A stretch of 5,209 nucleotides of DNA, taken from positions 1 to 5,209 of the forward strand of contig DQVW01000025.1 in the NCBI GenBank assembly GCA_015661555.1, written 5' to 3'. This DNA comes from Methanothermococcus okinawensis. Its GTDB lineage: Archaea; AGJL01; Methanococci; Methanococcales; Methanococcaceae. Both the position numbers and the translations under genes were made by a program. Under the pieces are notes generated by a model. It saw only the letters and a program-made list of their open reading frames with translations, was not told the origin of the DNA and did not search any database. Positions 1 through 5,140 of the stretch are shown here, in pieces. Position 1 is the first letter of the stretch. The number at the start of each line of letters is the position of its first letter.

Positions 1-12
1 TATCGCTATTGT

Positions 13-89
13 GCCTTGGTGGCTCAGCCTGGTAGAGCGTCTGCTTGGTAAGCAGAAGGTCGCGGGTTCAAATCCCGCCCAAGGCTCCA
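13..89 (+). tRNA. tRNA-Thr, anticodon GGT (GGU), CCA encoded
   Basis: A full cloverleaf can be folded by eye. The acceptor stem GCCTTGG (13-19) pairs with CCAAGGC (79-85). The D stem is GCTC/GAGC (22-25 with 35-38). The anticodon stem TCTGC/GCAGA (40-44 with 52-56) closes the loop TTGGTAA, which puts anticodon GGT at 47-49. The variable loop is AGGTC (57-61), and the T stem GCGGG/CCCGC (62-66 with 74-78) carries the TTCAAAT loop. The discriminator base is T86, as expected for archaeal tRNA-Thr, and CCA is encoded at 87-89. There is no intron. It reads ACC and, by wobble, ACU codons. Its promoter would lie upstream of the window, since only 12 bases precede it. Confidence 0.97.
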
Positions 90-106
90 TTTTTTTATTT
101 ATTTTT
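90..106 (+). terminator. T-rich terminator after tRNA-Thr
   Basis: A run of seven T, then TTT and TTTTT, each separated by a single A, begins immediately after the encoded CCA. Oligo-T tracts in the non-template strand are the usual intrinsic termination signal of archaeal RNA polymerase, and this one sits exactly at the 3' end of a stable RNA gene. Confidence 0.75.
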
Positions 107-110
107 CTAA

Positions 111-134
111 TATTTAATTATTTAGATATATTAA
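111..134 (+). promoter_or_regulatory. Candidate TATA region for dphB
   Basis: The tRNA-dphB gap is almost pure AT and contains TAGATATATTAA (123-134), which resembles the archaeal box A. A box centred near 128 would start transcription about 25 bases later, near 150-155. That gives a short leader just long enough to hold the GGGAG ribosome site at 155-159. No convincing upstream BRE purine block is distinguishable from the AT background, so the exact box is uncertain. Confidence 0.4.
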
Positions 135-165
135 TATTCTCTTGTTAAAAGAGAGGGAGTAGACC

Positions 166-936
166 ATGCTTATACTTGCAGGGCTTGGCCTCTACGACGA
201 GAAGGATATGACATTGAAAACCCTTGAACATGCCAAGAGGGCGGATAAGATATATGCGGAATTCTATACCTCCCTACTAACTGGTACAACTGTAGAGAGG
301 ATAGAGGAGGTTATTGGGAAGAAGATAACACTCCTCACCAGGGAGGACCTGGAGTACAGGGGTTATAGGTTAATTGAGGAGGGTAGGGATAAGGTGGTAA
401 TGCTCCTAACAGCGGGAGATCCCATGGTAGCAACAACCCATGTAGATCTGGCTATAGAGGCTAAAAAGAGAGGTGTAGATGTTAGAATTATTAACGCCCC
501 CTCTATATACTCTGCAGTGGGGATCACCGGATTACAGATATACAAGTTTGGAAGAACCGCCTCAATAGTCTTCCCTGAACCTAATTACTTTCCAGAGACA
601 CCTTACAACGTTATAAGGGACAACCTGAGGATGGGCCTTCATACCCTATGCCTCCTAGATATCCAAAGTGATAAAAATAGATTTATGAGTGCCAACGAGG
701 GTCTCAGGATCCTCCTTGAGATAGAGGAGAGAAGAAAAGAGAATGTTTTAAGTGAAGATACTAAAGTTGTAGTACTGGCCAGGGCAGGAAGTTTAAAACC
801 AAAAATAGTTTATGGTAAGATTGGGGATCTCCTTGACTACGACTTTGGACCTCCACTTCACTCCATCATAATCCCTGGAAAACTACACTTTATGGAGGAG
901 GAGGCCCTGAAGTATCTATGTGAAAATGTACCTTAG
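166..936 (+). CDS. dphB: Diphthine synthase (DphB)
   Basis: This 256-residue protein is the S-adenosylmethionine-dependent methylase of diphthamide synthesis. It methylates the 3-amino-3-carboxypropyl-histidine on archaeal elongation factor 2 to give diphthine, in the cytoplasm. The family hallmarks of the tetrapyrrole-methylase fold are in order: a GLGLYDEKDMTLK start (6-18), the TAGDPMVATTH loop (82-92), the NAPSIYSAVGITGLQIYKFG SAM-pocket segment (110-129), and the conserved C-terminal HSIIIPGKLHFMEEEAL (232-248). Length matches other archaeal members (about 255-265). The ATG start is supported by GGGAG at 155-159, six bases upstream, and by the MLILAGLGLYDE beginning typical of the family. 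It follows tRNA-Thr but has its own AT-rich leader. Its TAG stop (934-936) directly abuts the stop of the opposing small gene, leaving no room for a dedicated intergenic terminator. Function is assigned from family recognition with high certainty. Confidence 0.96.
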   Translation: MLILAGLGLYDEKDMTLKTLEHAKRADKIYAEFYTSLLTGTTVERIEEVIGKKITLLTREDLEYRGYRLIEEGRDKVVMLLTAGDPMVATTHVDLAIEAKKRGVDVRIINAPSIYSAVGITGLQIYKFGRTASIVFPEPNYFPETPYNVIRDNLRMGLHTLCLLDIQSDKNRFMSANEGLRILLEIEERRKENVLSEDTKVVVLARAGSLKPKIVYGKIGDLLDYDFGPPLHSIIIPGKLHFMEEEALKYLCENVP

Positions 937-1122
937 TTAGGTAGAGGCCTTTATTCTTTTCAACCTCTCGTTTATTCTCTCCAACTCCTCCCTGGTTAAT
1001 CTAGTGGACTGTTTAAGGTACTCCAACTCCCTCTTTAACTGCACTATTTTTATAAATAGTATAACGTTCAGTATAAGGCTGATAATCGCTACTATTACGG
1101 CTACTGTACCATAAAATGACAT
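937..1122 (-). CDS. Small membrane coiled-coil protein, paralog C (61 aa)
   Basis: I do not recognise a named family. The 61-residue product has a hydrophobic helix at about residues 6-24, then K25 and the basic QLKREL, then a charged amphipathic helix to the end. Residues 29, 33, 36, 40, 43, 47, 50, 54 and 57 keep strict 4-3 heptad spacing: L, L, L, T, T, L, I, L, I. With positive charge only after the membrane segment, the positive-inside rule predicts the N-terminus outside and the coil in the cytoplasm. It is the last of three tandem paralogs after minD, 14 bp beyond gene B. It has its own site GAGGGGAG (1126-1133) three bases before the ATG. It aligns without gaps to A and B and shares LKQSTRLTREELE (36-48) exactly. 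Its TAA stop (937-939) touches the dphB stop. Retention of frame, ribosome site and heptads across copies argues that it is translated. A role with MinD is inferred from context only. Confidence 0.82.
   Translation of the reverse strand: MSFYGTVAVIVAIISLILNVILFIKIVQLKRELEYLKQSTRLTREELERINERLKRIKAST
948..961 (+). terminator. Possible dphB terminator inside the opposing gene
   Basis: The first T-rich tract downstream of the dphB stop on the plus strand is CCTTTATTCTTTTC. It lies within the 3' end of the convergent small gene C. It is weaker than the tract after the tRNA and may be only a by-product of purine-rich minus-strand codons. It is listed because no other termination signal is available to dphB. 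Confidence 0.22.
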
Positions 1123-1413
1123 TTTCTCCCCTCATTTTAAATTTTAAGTTTTTCCAGCCTTTCCTTTATTTTCTCCAACTCCTCCCTGGTTAATCTAGTG
1201 GACTGCTTCAACTGGTCTAGCTCACCCCTTAATTGAAGTGTAATTATAAGTAGTAGAAGACATAGGGAGAGGCTAGAGAGGGAGAGTATGGAAATCACTA
1301 TCTCATAGGGGTTCATTTTCTCCCTTAATCTGTTATCTTCAACCTTCTCAGTCTTTGATTTATTCTCTCCAACTCCTCCCTGGTCAACCTGGTGGACTGC
1401 TTCAACTGGTCTA
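971..1413. repeat. Triplicated near-identical DNA block within small genes A, B and C
   Basis: The coil-encoding DNA recurs three times with a spacing of about 194 bp. Copies C and B are identical over 34 bases (978-1011 and 1172-1205). Copies A and B are identical over 22 bases (1392-1413 and 1198-1219). Copies A and C are identical over 26 bases (1359-1384 and 971-996). Within the block shared by all three, A differs from B and C at three positions, all synonymous. The repeat arises from gene triplication and is not an intergenic element. It marks the part of the protein under strongest constraint or recent conversion. Confidence 0.9.
1137..1316 (-). CDS. Small membrane coiled-coil protein, paralog B (59 aa)
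   Basis: This gene has only 59 codons plus TAA, so a 60-residue cutoff would miss it. It starts MNPYEIVISI and ends KERLEKLKI. A long hydrophobic stretch (about 6-28) contains LCLLLLII and lacks the K25 seen in A and C. The amphipathic helix keeps every heptad position (29, 33, 36, 40, 43, 47, 50, 54, 57) and the invariant LKQSTRLTREELE block (36-48). It aligns to A and C without any gap. GGGAG (1320-1324) lies three bases before the ATG, and the 8 bp between genes A and B are exactly this ribosome site plus spacer. B is the most diverged copy in the membrane segment, while its coil is nearly identical to the others at DNA level. Expression as part of the minD operon is likely. Function is unknown; a MinD partner or a subunit co-assembling with A and C is inference. 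Confidence 0.83.
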   Translation of the reverse strand: MNPYEIVISILSLSSLSLCLLLLIITLQLRGELDQLKQSTRLTREELEKIKERLEKLKI

Positions 1414-1510
1414 ACTCCCTCTTAAGTTGGATCAACTTTATGGTCAATATTATATTCAGTGTAATGCTTAAAGTGGCTATAATTATAGCTATTGTGTCGT
1501 AGGATATCAT
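1325..1510 (-). CDS. Small membrane coiled-coil protein, paralog A (61 aa), coupled to minD
   Basis: This is the first of the three tandem small genes. Its ATG (1508-1510) overlaps the TGA of minD (1507-1509) as ATGA, the classic arrangement for translational coupling. The ribosome-site-like GGGGGT (1516-1521) lies within the last codons of minD. The 61-residue product has a membrane helix at about 6-24 (TIAIIIATLSITLNIILTI), then K25, QLKREL, and a coiled coil of about four heptads to residue 57. The flanking charge predicts a cytoplasmic C-terminus. It resembles copy C throughout, including YDTIAIIIA against YGTVAVIVA and KLIQLKREL against KIVQLKREL, and shares the invariant LKQSTRLTREELE. 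I do not recognise a named family. A short membrane anchor with a cytoplasmic coil, coupled to MinD, suggests a localisation or ATPase-regulating partner, but nothing in the sequence proves it. Confidence 0.85.
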   Translation of the reverse strand: MISYDTIAIIIATLSITLNIILTIKLIQLKRELDQLKQSTRLTREELERINQRLRRLKITD

Positions 1511-2295
1511 TTTCTACCCCCGAATATCCCTCTAAGGAATTTTTTAATGAAGGACTCCTTCTCCTTCTTCTTCTCAGGTATGTACTTCTTACCTATCAAC
1601 TTGGCAGCTATCTCCATGATGGCCTGGGCTGCCGGTGAGTCTGGGTACTTTAATACAATAGGTTCTCCAAATGCGGCACACTTCCTTACATTTGGATCCT
1701 CTGGAACTACCCCCAGTATTGGGACCTCTAAGATAGTTGCAATGGCCTTTGAGCTTAACTCTGAATCCTCCTTCATGGTCCTGTTTATTATGGCACCTAG
1801 TACATTTGTACCTAATTTTTTTGCAATGGCTATGACCTTCAGGGCATCGGCTATAGAGGATATCTCTGGGTTAACTACCAGTATTAGGTGTTCCGCAGCA
1901 GAGATCGCTGTTAAGGCCTCCTTCCCAATACCTGCTGGACAGTCTATAATGATAATCTCCGCCATGTCATGTAACTTCTTTAACACCTCCTCCAATTTTT
2001 CCGGTCTAGCCTTTCTAAAGGCGTCTAGGGAGATACCTGCAGGTATAACCTTTACCCCTGCAGGTCCCTCGTATATAGCCTCCTCTATACTTGCGTTACC
2101 TGCAAGAACGTCGTTTAAAGTTTTACCCTTCTTCCCCTCGATCCCCAGTACCAACTCCAAATTAGCCATTGCTATATCTGCATCTAACACTATTACATCC
2201 TTCCCAAATTTTGCCAGGGCTACTGCCAGGTTTGCCGAGATAGTGGTCTTACCTGTACCCCCTTTACCTGATGCTATTGCAATGGATACGGCCAT
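1507..2295 (-). CDS. minD: MinD-family P-loop ATPase with C-terminal membrane-targeting helix
   Basis: This 262-residue ParA/MinD ATPase would dimerise on ATP and bind the membrane to position other proteins. Visible motifs, numbered from the chosen start, are: deviant Walker A KGGTGKTT (11-18, signature lysine K11), switch I DADIAMANLE (38-47), Walker B IIIIDCPAGIG (114-124), and VVNPEISSIADALK, the MinD-type switch region (140-153). The tail FIKKFLRGIFGG with basic residues (about 249-260) is amphipathic and resembles the E. coli MinD membrane anchor FLKRLFGG. A GTG at 2304 would give three extra residues. The ATG at 2295 is preferred because AGGTGA (2301-2306) sits five bases before it and includes that GTG. 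It lies 5 bp after spcS, its stop overlaps small gene A, and no MinC or MinE is visible. The MinD class is certain. The role in archaea is less clear than in bacterial division-site selection. Confidence 0.93.
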   Translation of the reverse strand: MAVSIAIASGKGGTGKTTISANLAVALAKFGKDVIVLDADIAMANLELVLGIEGKKGKTLNDVLAGNASIEEAIYEGPAGVKVIPAGISLDAFRKARPEKLEEVLKKLHDMAEIIIIDCPAGIGKEALTAISAAEHLILVVNPEISSIADALKVIAIAKKLGTNVLGAIINRTMKEDSELSSKAIATILEVPILGVVPEDPNVRKCAAFGEPIVLKYPDSPAAQAIMEIAAKLIGKKYIPEKKKEKESFIKKFLRGIFGGRK

Positions 2296-2300
2296 CTTTT

Positions 2301-2306
2301 TCACCT
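2301..2306 (-). promoter_or_regulatory. minD Shine-Dalgarno AGGTGA containing the spcS stop
   Basis: On the minus strand AGGTGA is followed by AAAAG and then ATG (2293-2295). It matches the methanogen anti-Shine-Dalgarno well at a five-base spacing. The last three bases are the TGA stop of spcS, so spcS termination places the ribosome on the minD start. This site decides the minD start in favour of 2295 over the GTG at 2304. Confidence 0.8.
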
Positions 2307-3617
2307 ACTTAGAAGAATATTTTCCAATTTTTCAACTACGGCTACTATGTCCCTCTCTTTTACCCCTAGAGGTGCACTTATAACAATATAATCGTAGGGA
2401 TACCCCCTGAGATAACAGGTACCAAATTTATCCCTGGCCCTTACACCCCTTGGACCTGTGACCCTTAAATTGTAAAGCTTCCCCGCTATCTCAACAGGGT
2501 CTAAATGGACTGTTACAGATAGGGATATTGGGTTATCTATATTTAAAACTTTACCCCCAGTCTTTTCAGCTAGGTTATTCAGAAGTTCTTCCAACAGATC
2601 CCTACATCTCCTCTGTTCCTCCATCAACTCCAGGTATCCCCTCATACCTAGGGAGAGCAGGGAGACGAGGATATTTACAACAGGGGTTGCACAGGCCCTA
2701 CCTGGATAACTTAGTGACACCTCCCTTAGGAAATCCCTATCCTTGGAGTATACAATACCTCCCCCTATAGGGGTTAATAGGTTCTTATCTGAGGAGCTTA
2801 CTACAGCATCTACACGGTACTTAAGAGCCCTTCTAAGTCTCTCTATGTAGTACCTACTTTGAAGAGCATAGGCCCCGTTTACAATATGGGGTATGTTGTA
2901 CTCCTCACATATCCTGGCGATCTCCTCTATATTATCACTCTCCCTAGGTGGAAAGAAGGTTAAGGTACTTAATACACAGGGGTTGTTACCCTCCTTTATC
3001 TCATGGACTATGGCATCCTCTATATCCTCCACGTCAACCTTCACCTTATCCCCGTAAAGTTTAGTCTCCACAAACCTCATCCTAAACCCTGCCAGATAGA
3101 TCCCCTTTATTGGACTCTTATGGGCTGCGTAGGGGTATATCACCACGTTAGAGTTGTACATCCTCCTGGCGGCGTTGAGACAGAGGGAGAGGGAGAGTCC
3201 AGTTGCCACAGGTAGCCCTATCCCATAGACCTTTAAGCCTAGATTCCTAAGGAAGCTTGTTAGTATATCGTTAGTTAACCTGTACATTGCACTTGCACCT
3301 GGAGCCTTAGGCTGGGGATCTATAAGGTTACCACTTCTACCTATTCCATGACAGAATCCAGAGACCAACTCCTCCTGGATCCTGGAGGCACATCTACCCT
3401 CCCTCTCTCCAACCCTTACAACCTTGGGATCCTTATCAGTATCCATAAGTGAGAGGAACTTTAAAAGTAATCTTATCTTGTCCTCAGGTATTCCCTCCCT
3501 TGGAATCCTTCGATGATCCAGGATATCCTCTATATACCTTAGGTTGTCCTTCAACACCAGGAGCCCCCTATCCTCCAGATTTTTAGGGATCAATCCACTT
3601 ATATTCATCCTTAACAT
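2301..3617 (-). CDS. spcS: O-phosphoseryl-tRNA(Sec) selenium transferase (SepSecS)
   Basis: This 438-residue PLP enzyme converts O-phosphoseryl-tRNA(Sec) to selenocysteinyl-tRNA(Sec) with selenophosphate, the last step of archaeal and eukaryotic selenocysteine synthesis. The N-terminal IPKNLEDRG and FLSLMDTDKDP are family-typical. The phosphate-binding region is GEREGR (70-75, with R72 and R75), then HGIGRSGN (90-97, R94) and PQPKAPGAS (101-109, Q102). The PLP Schiff-base lysine is K278 in SSSDKNLLTPIGGG, and R307 is in SYPGRA. R72, R94, Q102, K278 and R307 fall at the positions I recall for the M. maripaludis enzyme, supporting an intact active site and the ATG at 3615-3617. AGGTGG (3622-3627) is the ribosome site; an in-frame ATG at codon 4 is less well placed. 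It heads the operon with minD and three small genes. Its presence implies that the organism makes selenoproteins. Confidence 0.96.
   Translation of the reverse strand: MLRMNISGLIPKNLEDRGLLVLKDNLRYIEDILDHRRIPREGIPEDKIRLLLKFLSLMDTDKDPKVVRVGEREGRCASRIQEELVSGFCHGIGRSGNLIDPQPKAPGASAMYRLTNDILTSFLRNLGLKVYGIGLPVATGLSLSLCLNAARRMYNSNVVIYPYAAHKSPIKGIYLAGFRMRFVETKLYGDKVKVDVEDIEDAIVHEIKEGNNPCVLSTLTFFPPRESDNIEEIARICEEYNIPHIVNGAYALQSRYYIERLRRALKYRVDAVVSSSDKNLLTPIGGGIVYSKDRDFLREVSLSYPGRACATPVVNILVSLLSLGMRGYLELMEEQRRCRDLLEELLNNLAEKTGGKVLNIDNPISLSVTVHLDPVEIAGKLYNLRVTGPRGVRARDKFGTCYLRGYPYDYIVISAPLGVKERDIVAVVEKLENILLSR
3598..3605 (+). promoter_or_regulatory. Candidate TATA box for the prenyltransferase-engB operon
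   Basis: CTTATATT lies about 34 bases upstream of the ATG at 3639, within the first codons of spcS. Initiation near 3627-3630 would leave a leader of about ten bases with only a weak GGGA (3631-3634) before the start, so this transcript may be nearly leaderless. No clear BRE is seen. Confidence 0.35.
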
Positions 3618-3621
3618 ACTT

Positions 3622-3627
3622 CCACCT
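3622..3627 (-). promoter_or_regulatory. spcS Shine-Dalgarno AGGTGG
   Basis: AGGTGG on the minus strand is followed by AAGT and the ATG at 3617. It is the best ribosome site near the gene and favours the upstream ATG over the in-frame ATG at 3608, which would be 13 bases away. It occupies much of the 21 bp between the two divergent start codons. Confidence 0.7.
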
Positions 3628-3638
3628 AATGGGATACT

Positions 3639-4475
3639 ATGGGTATAAGGGATTACTTGGATCTTATAAGGGTGAAGAACTGTTTAATTGCATCCCTTGG
3701 GGCAGCCATAGCTGGACTAATCGCCTCTAACTTCAATATACATATGCTAGATAGGATACTCCTGGCCTCCCTTGTAGTCTTTCTTATCTGTGGTTTTGGT
3801 AACGTTATAAACGACATCTACGATGTAGATATTGACAGGATAAATAAACCTCACCGCCCTCTACCCTCTGGAAGGGTGTCTCTAAAAGGTGCCAAAGTAC
3901 TGGCCTGGATATTAGCTATATCTGGACTTCTCCTCTCACTTTTCAACTGGCTATGTTTTATCATGGCCCTACTTAACACCCTTATCCTCTACCTCTACGC
4001 CAGGTTATTTAAAAGAGATAAGAGGATAGGTAACCTTCTAGTGGCATACCTTACAGGCTCTGTATTTCTCTTTGGCGGTGCATCAGTGGGTAATATCCTT
4101 ATTACATTTATACTCTTCCTCTGTGCCATGTTAACTACCTGGGCTAGGGAGATAGTTAAGGACTTTGAGGATATGGAGGGGGATAGGAAGAGGGGAGTAA
4201 TCTCCCTTCCAATAAGGTACGGTAAGGGGGCACTCTACCTTGCACTGGGGTTACTGACCTTGGCAGTGATTCTAAGTCCACTGCCTTACCTCATGGGAAT
4301 ATTCAACTATCTCTACCTCCCAGGTATAGTACTCTGTGATGTACTACTTCTCTACTCCATTGTAAAACTACTGAGGAATCCTACAAGGGAGGAGGCAGAG
4401 AGATGTGCCAGAGAGATAAAGATGATTATAAGTCTTATACTGATAGCCTTTATAGTAGGTGCAATTTCTGGATAA
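3639..4475 (+). CDS. Digeranylgeranylglyceryl phosphate synthase (UbiA family)
   Basis: This 278-residue membrane prenyltransferase is assigned as (S)-2,3-di-O-geranylgeranylglyceryl phosphate synthase, which adds the second geranylgeranyl chain in archaeal ether-lipid synthesis. Both UbiA aspartate motifs are intact: NDIYDVDIDRINKPHRP (58-73; N58, D59, D62, D66) and KDFEDMEGDRKRG (174-186; D175, D178, D182), which bind Mg-diphosphate. The YARLFKR loop (120-126) follows the third or fourth of roughly nine hydrophobic segments. The LIRVKNCLIASLGAAIAGLIAS start (9-30) matches archaeal members, in which the short N-terminus before LIR supports this ATG. An ATG at 3629 is out of frame. The ribosome site is weak (GGGA). 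The gene is divergent from spcS by 21 bp and is followed 17 bp later by engB, so the two probably form an operon. Other archaeal UbiA prenyltransferases are possible, but the length and start favour this one. Confidence 0.88.
   Translation: MGIRDYLDLIRVKNCLIASLGAAIAGLIASNFNIHMLDRILLASLVVFLICGFGNVINDIYDVDIDRINKPHRPLPSGRVSLKGAKVLAWILAISGLLLSLFNWLCFIMALLNTLILYLYARLFKRDKRIGNLLVAYLTGSVFLFGGASVGNILITFILFLCAMLTTWAREIVKDFEDMEGDRKRGVISLPIRYGKGALYLALGLLTLAVILSPLPYLMGIFNYLYLPGIVLCDVLLLYSIVKLLRNPTREEAERCAREIKMIISLILIAFIVGAISG
3663..3670 (-). promoter_or_regulatory. Candidate TATA box for the spcS-minD operon
   Basis: CTTATAAG lies on the minus strand about 46 bases upstream of the spcS ATG, inside the 5' coding region of the divergent prenyltransferase gene. 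Initiation about 25 bases downstream, near 3641, would give a leader of roughly 23 bases carrying the AGGTGG site. The octamer is palindromic, so orientation cannot be read from it. The geometry fits, but the assignment rests on position alone. Confidence 0.4.
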
Positions 4476-4492
4476 ATCTATAAGGGGGGACT

Positions 4493-5140
4493 ATGAGTGG
4501 GTTAAAGGATATTGAAAAATTTAAAAGATTTTTCAAGGGGGAGGAGAGTGATAAACCTGAGGTTATAGTTACTGGAAGATCCAACGTAGGGAAGTCCACC
4601 TTAGTTAGGATGATTACAGGTAACAAAAATGTAAGGGTTGGAAAGAAACCTGGGGTAACCTTAAAAATAAACAAATACCCCATGAAAAACTACACCCTAG
4701 TGGATCTTCCAGGTTTCGGATATATGAGAGGTCTGGAGAAGAAGGTTGAGGAGTCTATAAAGGATAAGATAGTGTGGTATATAGAGGATAACTGTGACAA
4801 GATAGCCTGTTCAATCCTGGTGATAGATGGGAAGGCCTTTCCCGAGATAGTGGAGAGATGGGACAGTAGAAATGAGATACCTATAGACATCGAGATGTTT
4901 CAATTTTTAAAGGAGTTGGATTTAAACCCTATAGTTTTTGTAAATAAGATGGACAAGATAAAGAAGGAAAGATGGGATGAACAACTAGATAGAATAGTGG
5001 AGTTATTTGGATACTCCCCTCCCTGGAGACAGTGGTCTAATATCTTCGTAGTTGGTTCTTTGAAGAAAAATTTTGGATGGAGTAGGATTCTCAGTATGAT
5101 CAACAGATACGTTGAGGAGTATAGGAGAAAAAAGAGATAA
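4493..5140 (+). CDS. engB: EngB (YihA/YsxC) family GTP-binding protein
   Basis: This 215-residue small GTPase is of the TrmE-Era-EngA-EngB class. The G1 loop is GRSNVGKS (28-35). The G2 threonine T56 lies in KKPGVT, replacing the bacterial PGRT form. G3 is DLPGFG (71-76), G4 is NKMD (151-154), and the G5-like GSLKKNFG (188-195) corresponds to the SALKK loop of bacterial EngB. The tail RRKKR (211-215) is basic. Bacterial EngB acts in assembly of the large ribosomal subunit. The archaeal homologue is known mainly by similarity, so a ribosome-assembly role here is inferred. The ATG follows a G-rich site GGGGGGA (4484-4490) at a very short spacing. The gene lies 17 bp after the prenyltransferase and is probably co-transcribed, although no functional link between the two is apparent. 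It ends in TAA; no convincing terminator follows. Confidence 0.92.
   Translation: MSGLKDIEKFKRFFKGEESDKPEVIVTGRSNVGKSTLVRMITGNKNVRVGKKPGVTLKINKYPMKNYTLVDLPGFGYMRGLEKKVEESIKDKIVWYIEDNCDKIACSILVIDGKAFPEIVERWDSRNEIPIDIEMFQFLKELDLNPIVFVNKMDKIKKERWDEQLDRIVELFGYSPPWRQWSNIFVVGSLKKNFGWSRILSMINRYVEEYRRKKR

Noticed and set aside
934..999. Read-through of the dphB TAG stop, for example by pyrrolysine
   Set aside because: DphB is already full length with its conserved C-terminus. Read-through would add only about 20 codons before TAA, antisense to gene C, with no motif.
971..1413. CRISPR-like or regulatory direct repeat
   Set aside because: The roughly 194-bp periodicity and in-frame protein conservation show that the repeats are the coil-coding parts of three paralogous genes.
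937..1510. Small genes as MinE homologues
   Set aside because: They lack the beta-sheet topological-specificity domain and have a true membrane-spanning helix with a coil. Only size and gene position resemble MinE.
2302..2304. GTG as the minD start codon
   Set aside because: It falls inside the AGGTGA ribosome site that serves the ATG at 2295, and the extra residues are not typical of MinD.
1547..2383. Long plus-strand open frame of 278 codons
   Set aside because: It lies entirely antisense to minD and the end of spcS, has no recognisable motif, and its openness follows from minD codon composition. The minus-strand reading has intact ATPase motifs.
2528..2770. Plus-strand open frame opposite spcS
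   Set aside because: It is antisense to the well-conserved catalytic and C-terminal part of SepSecS and has low-complexity Pro/Tyr/Gly content. The same applies to 3003-3215.
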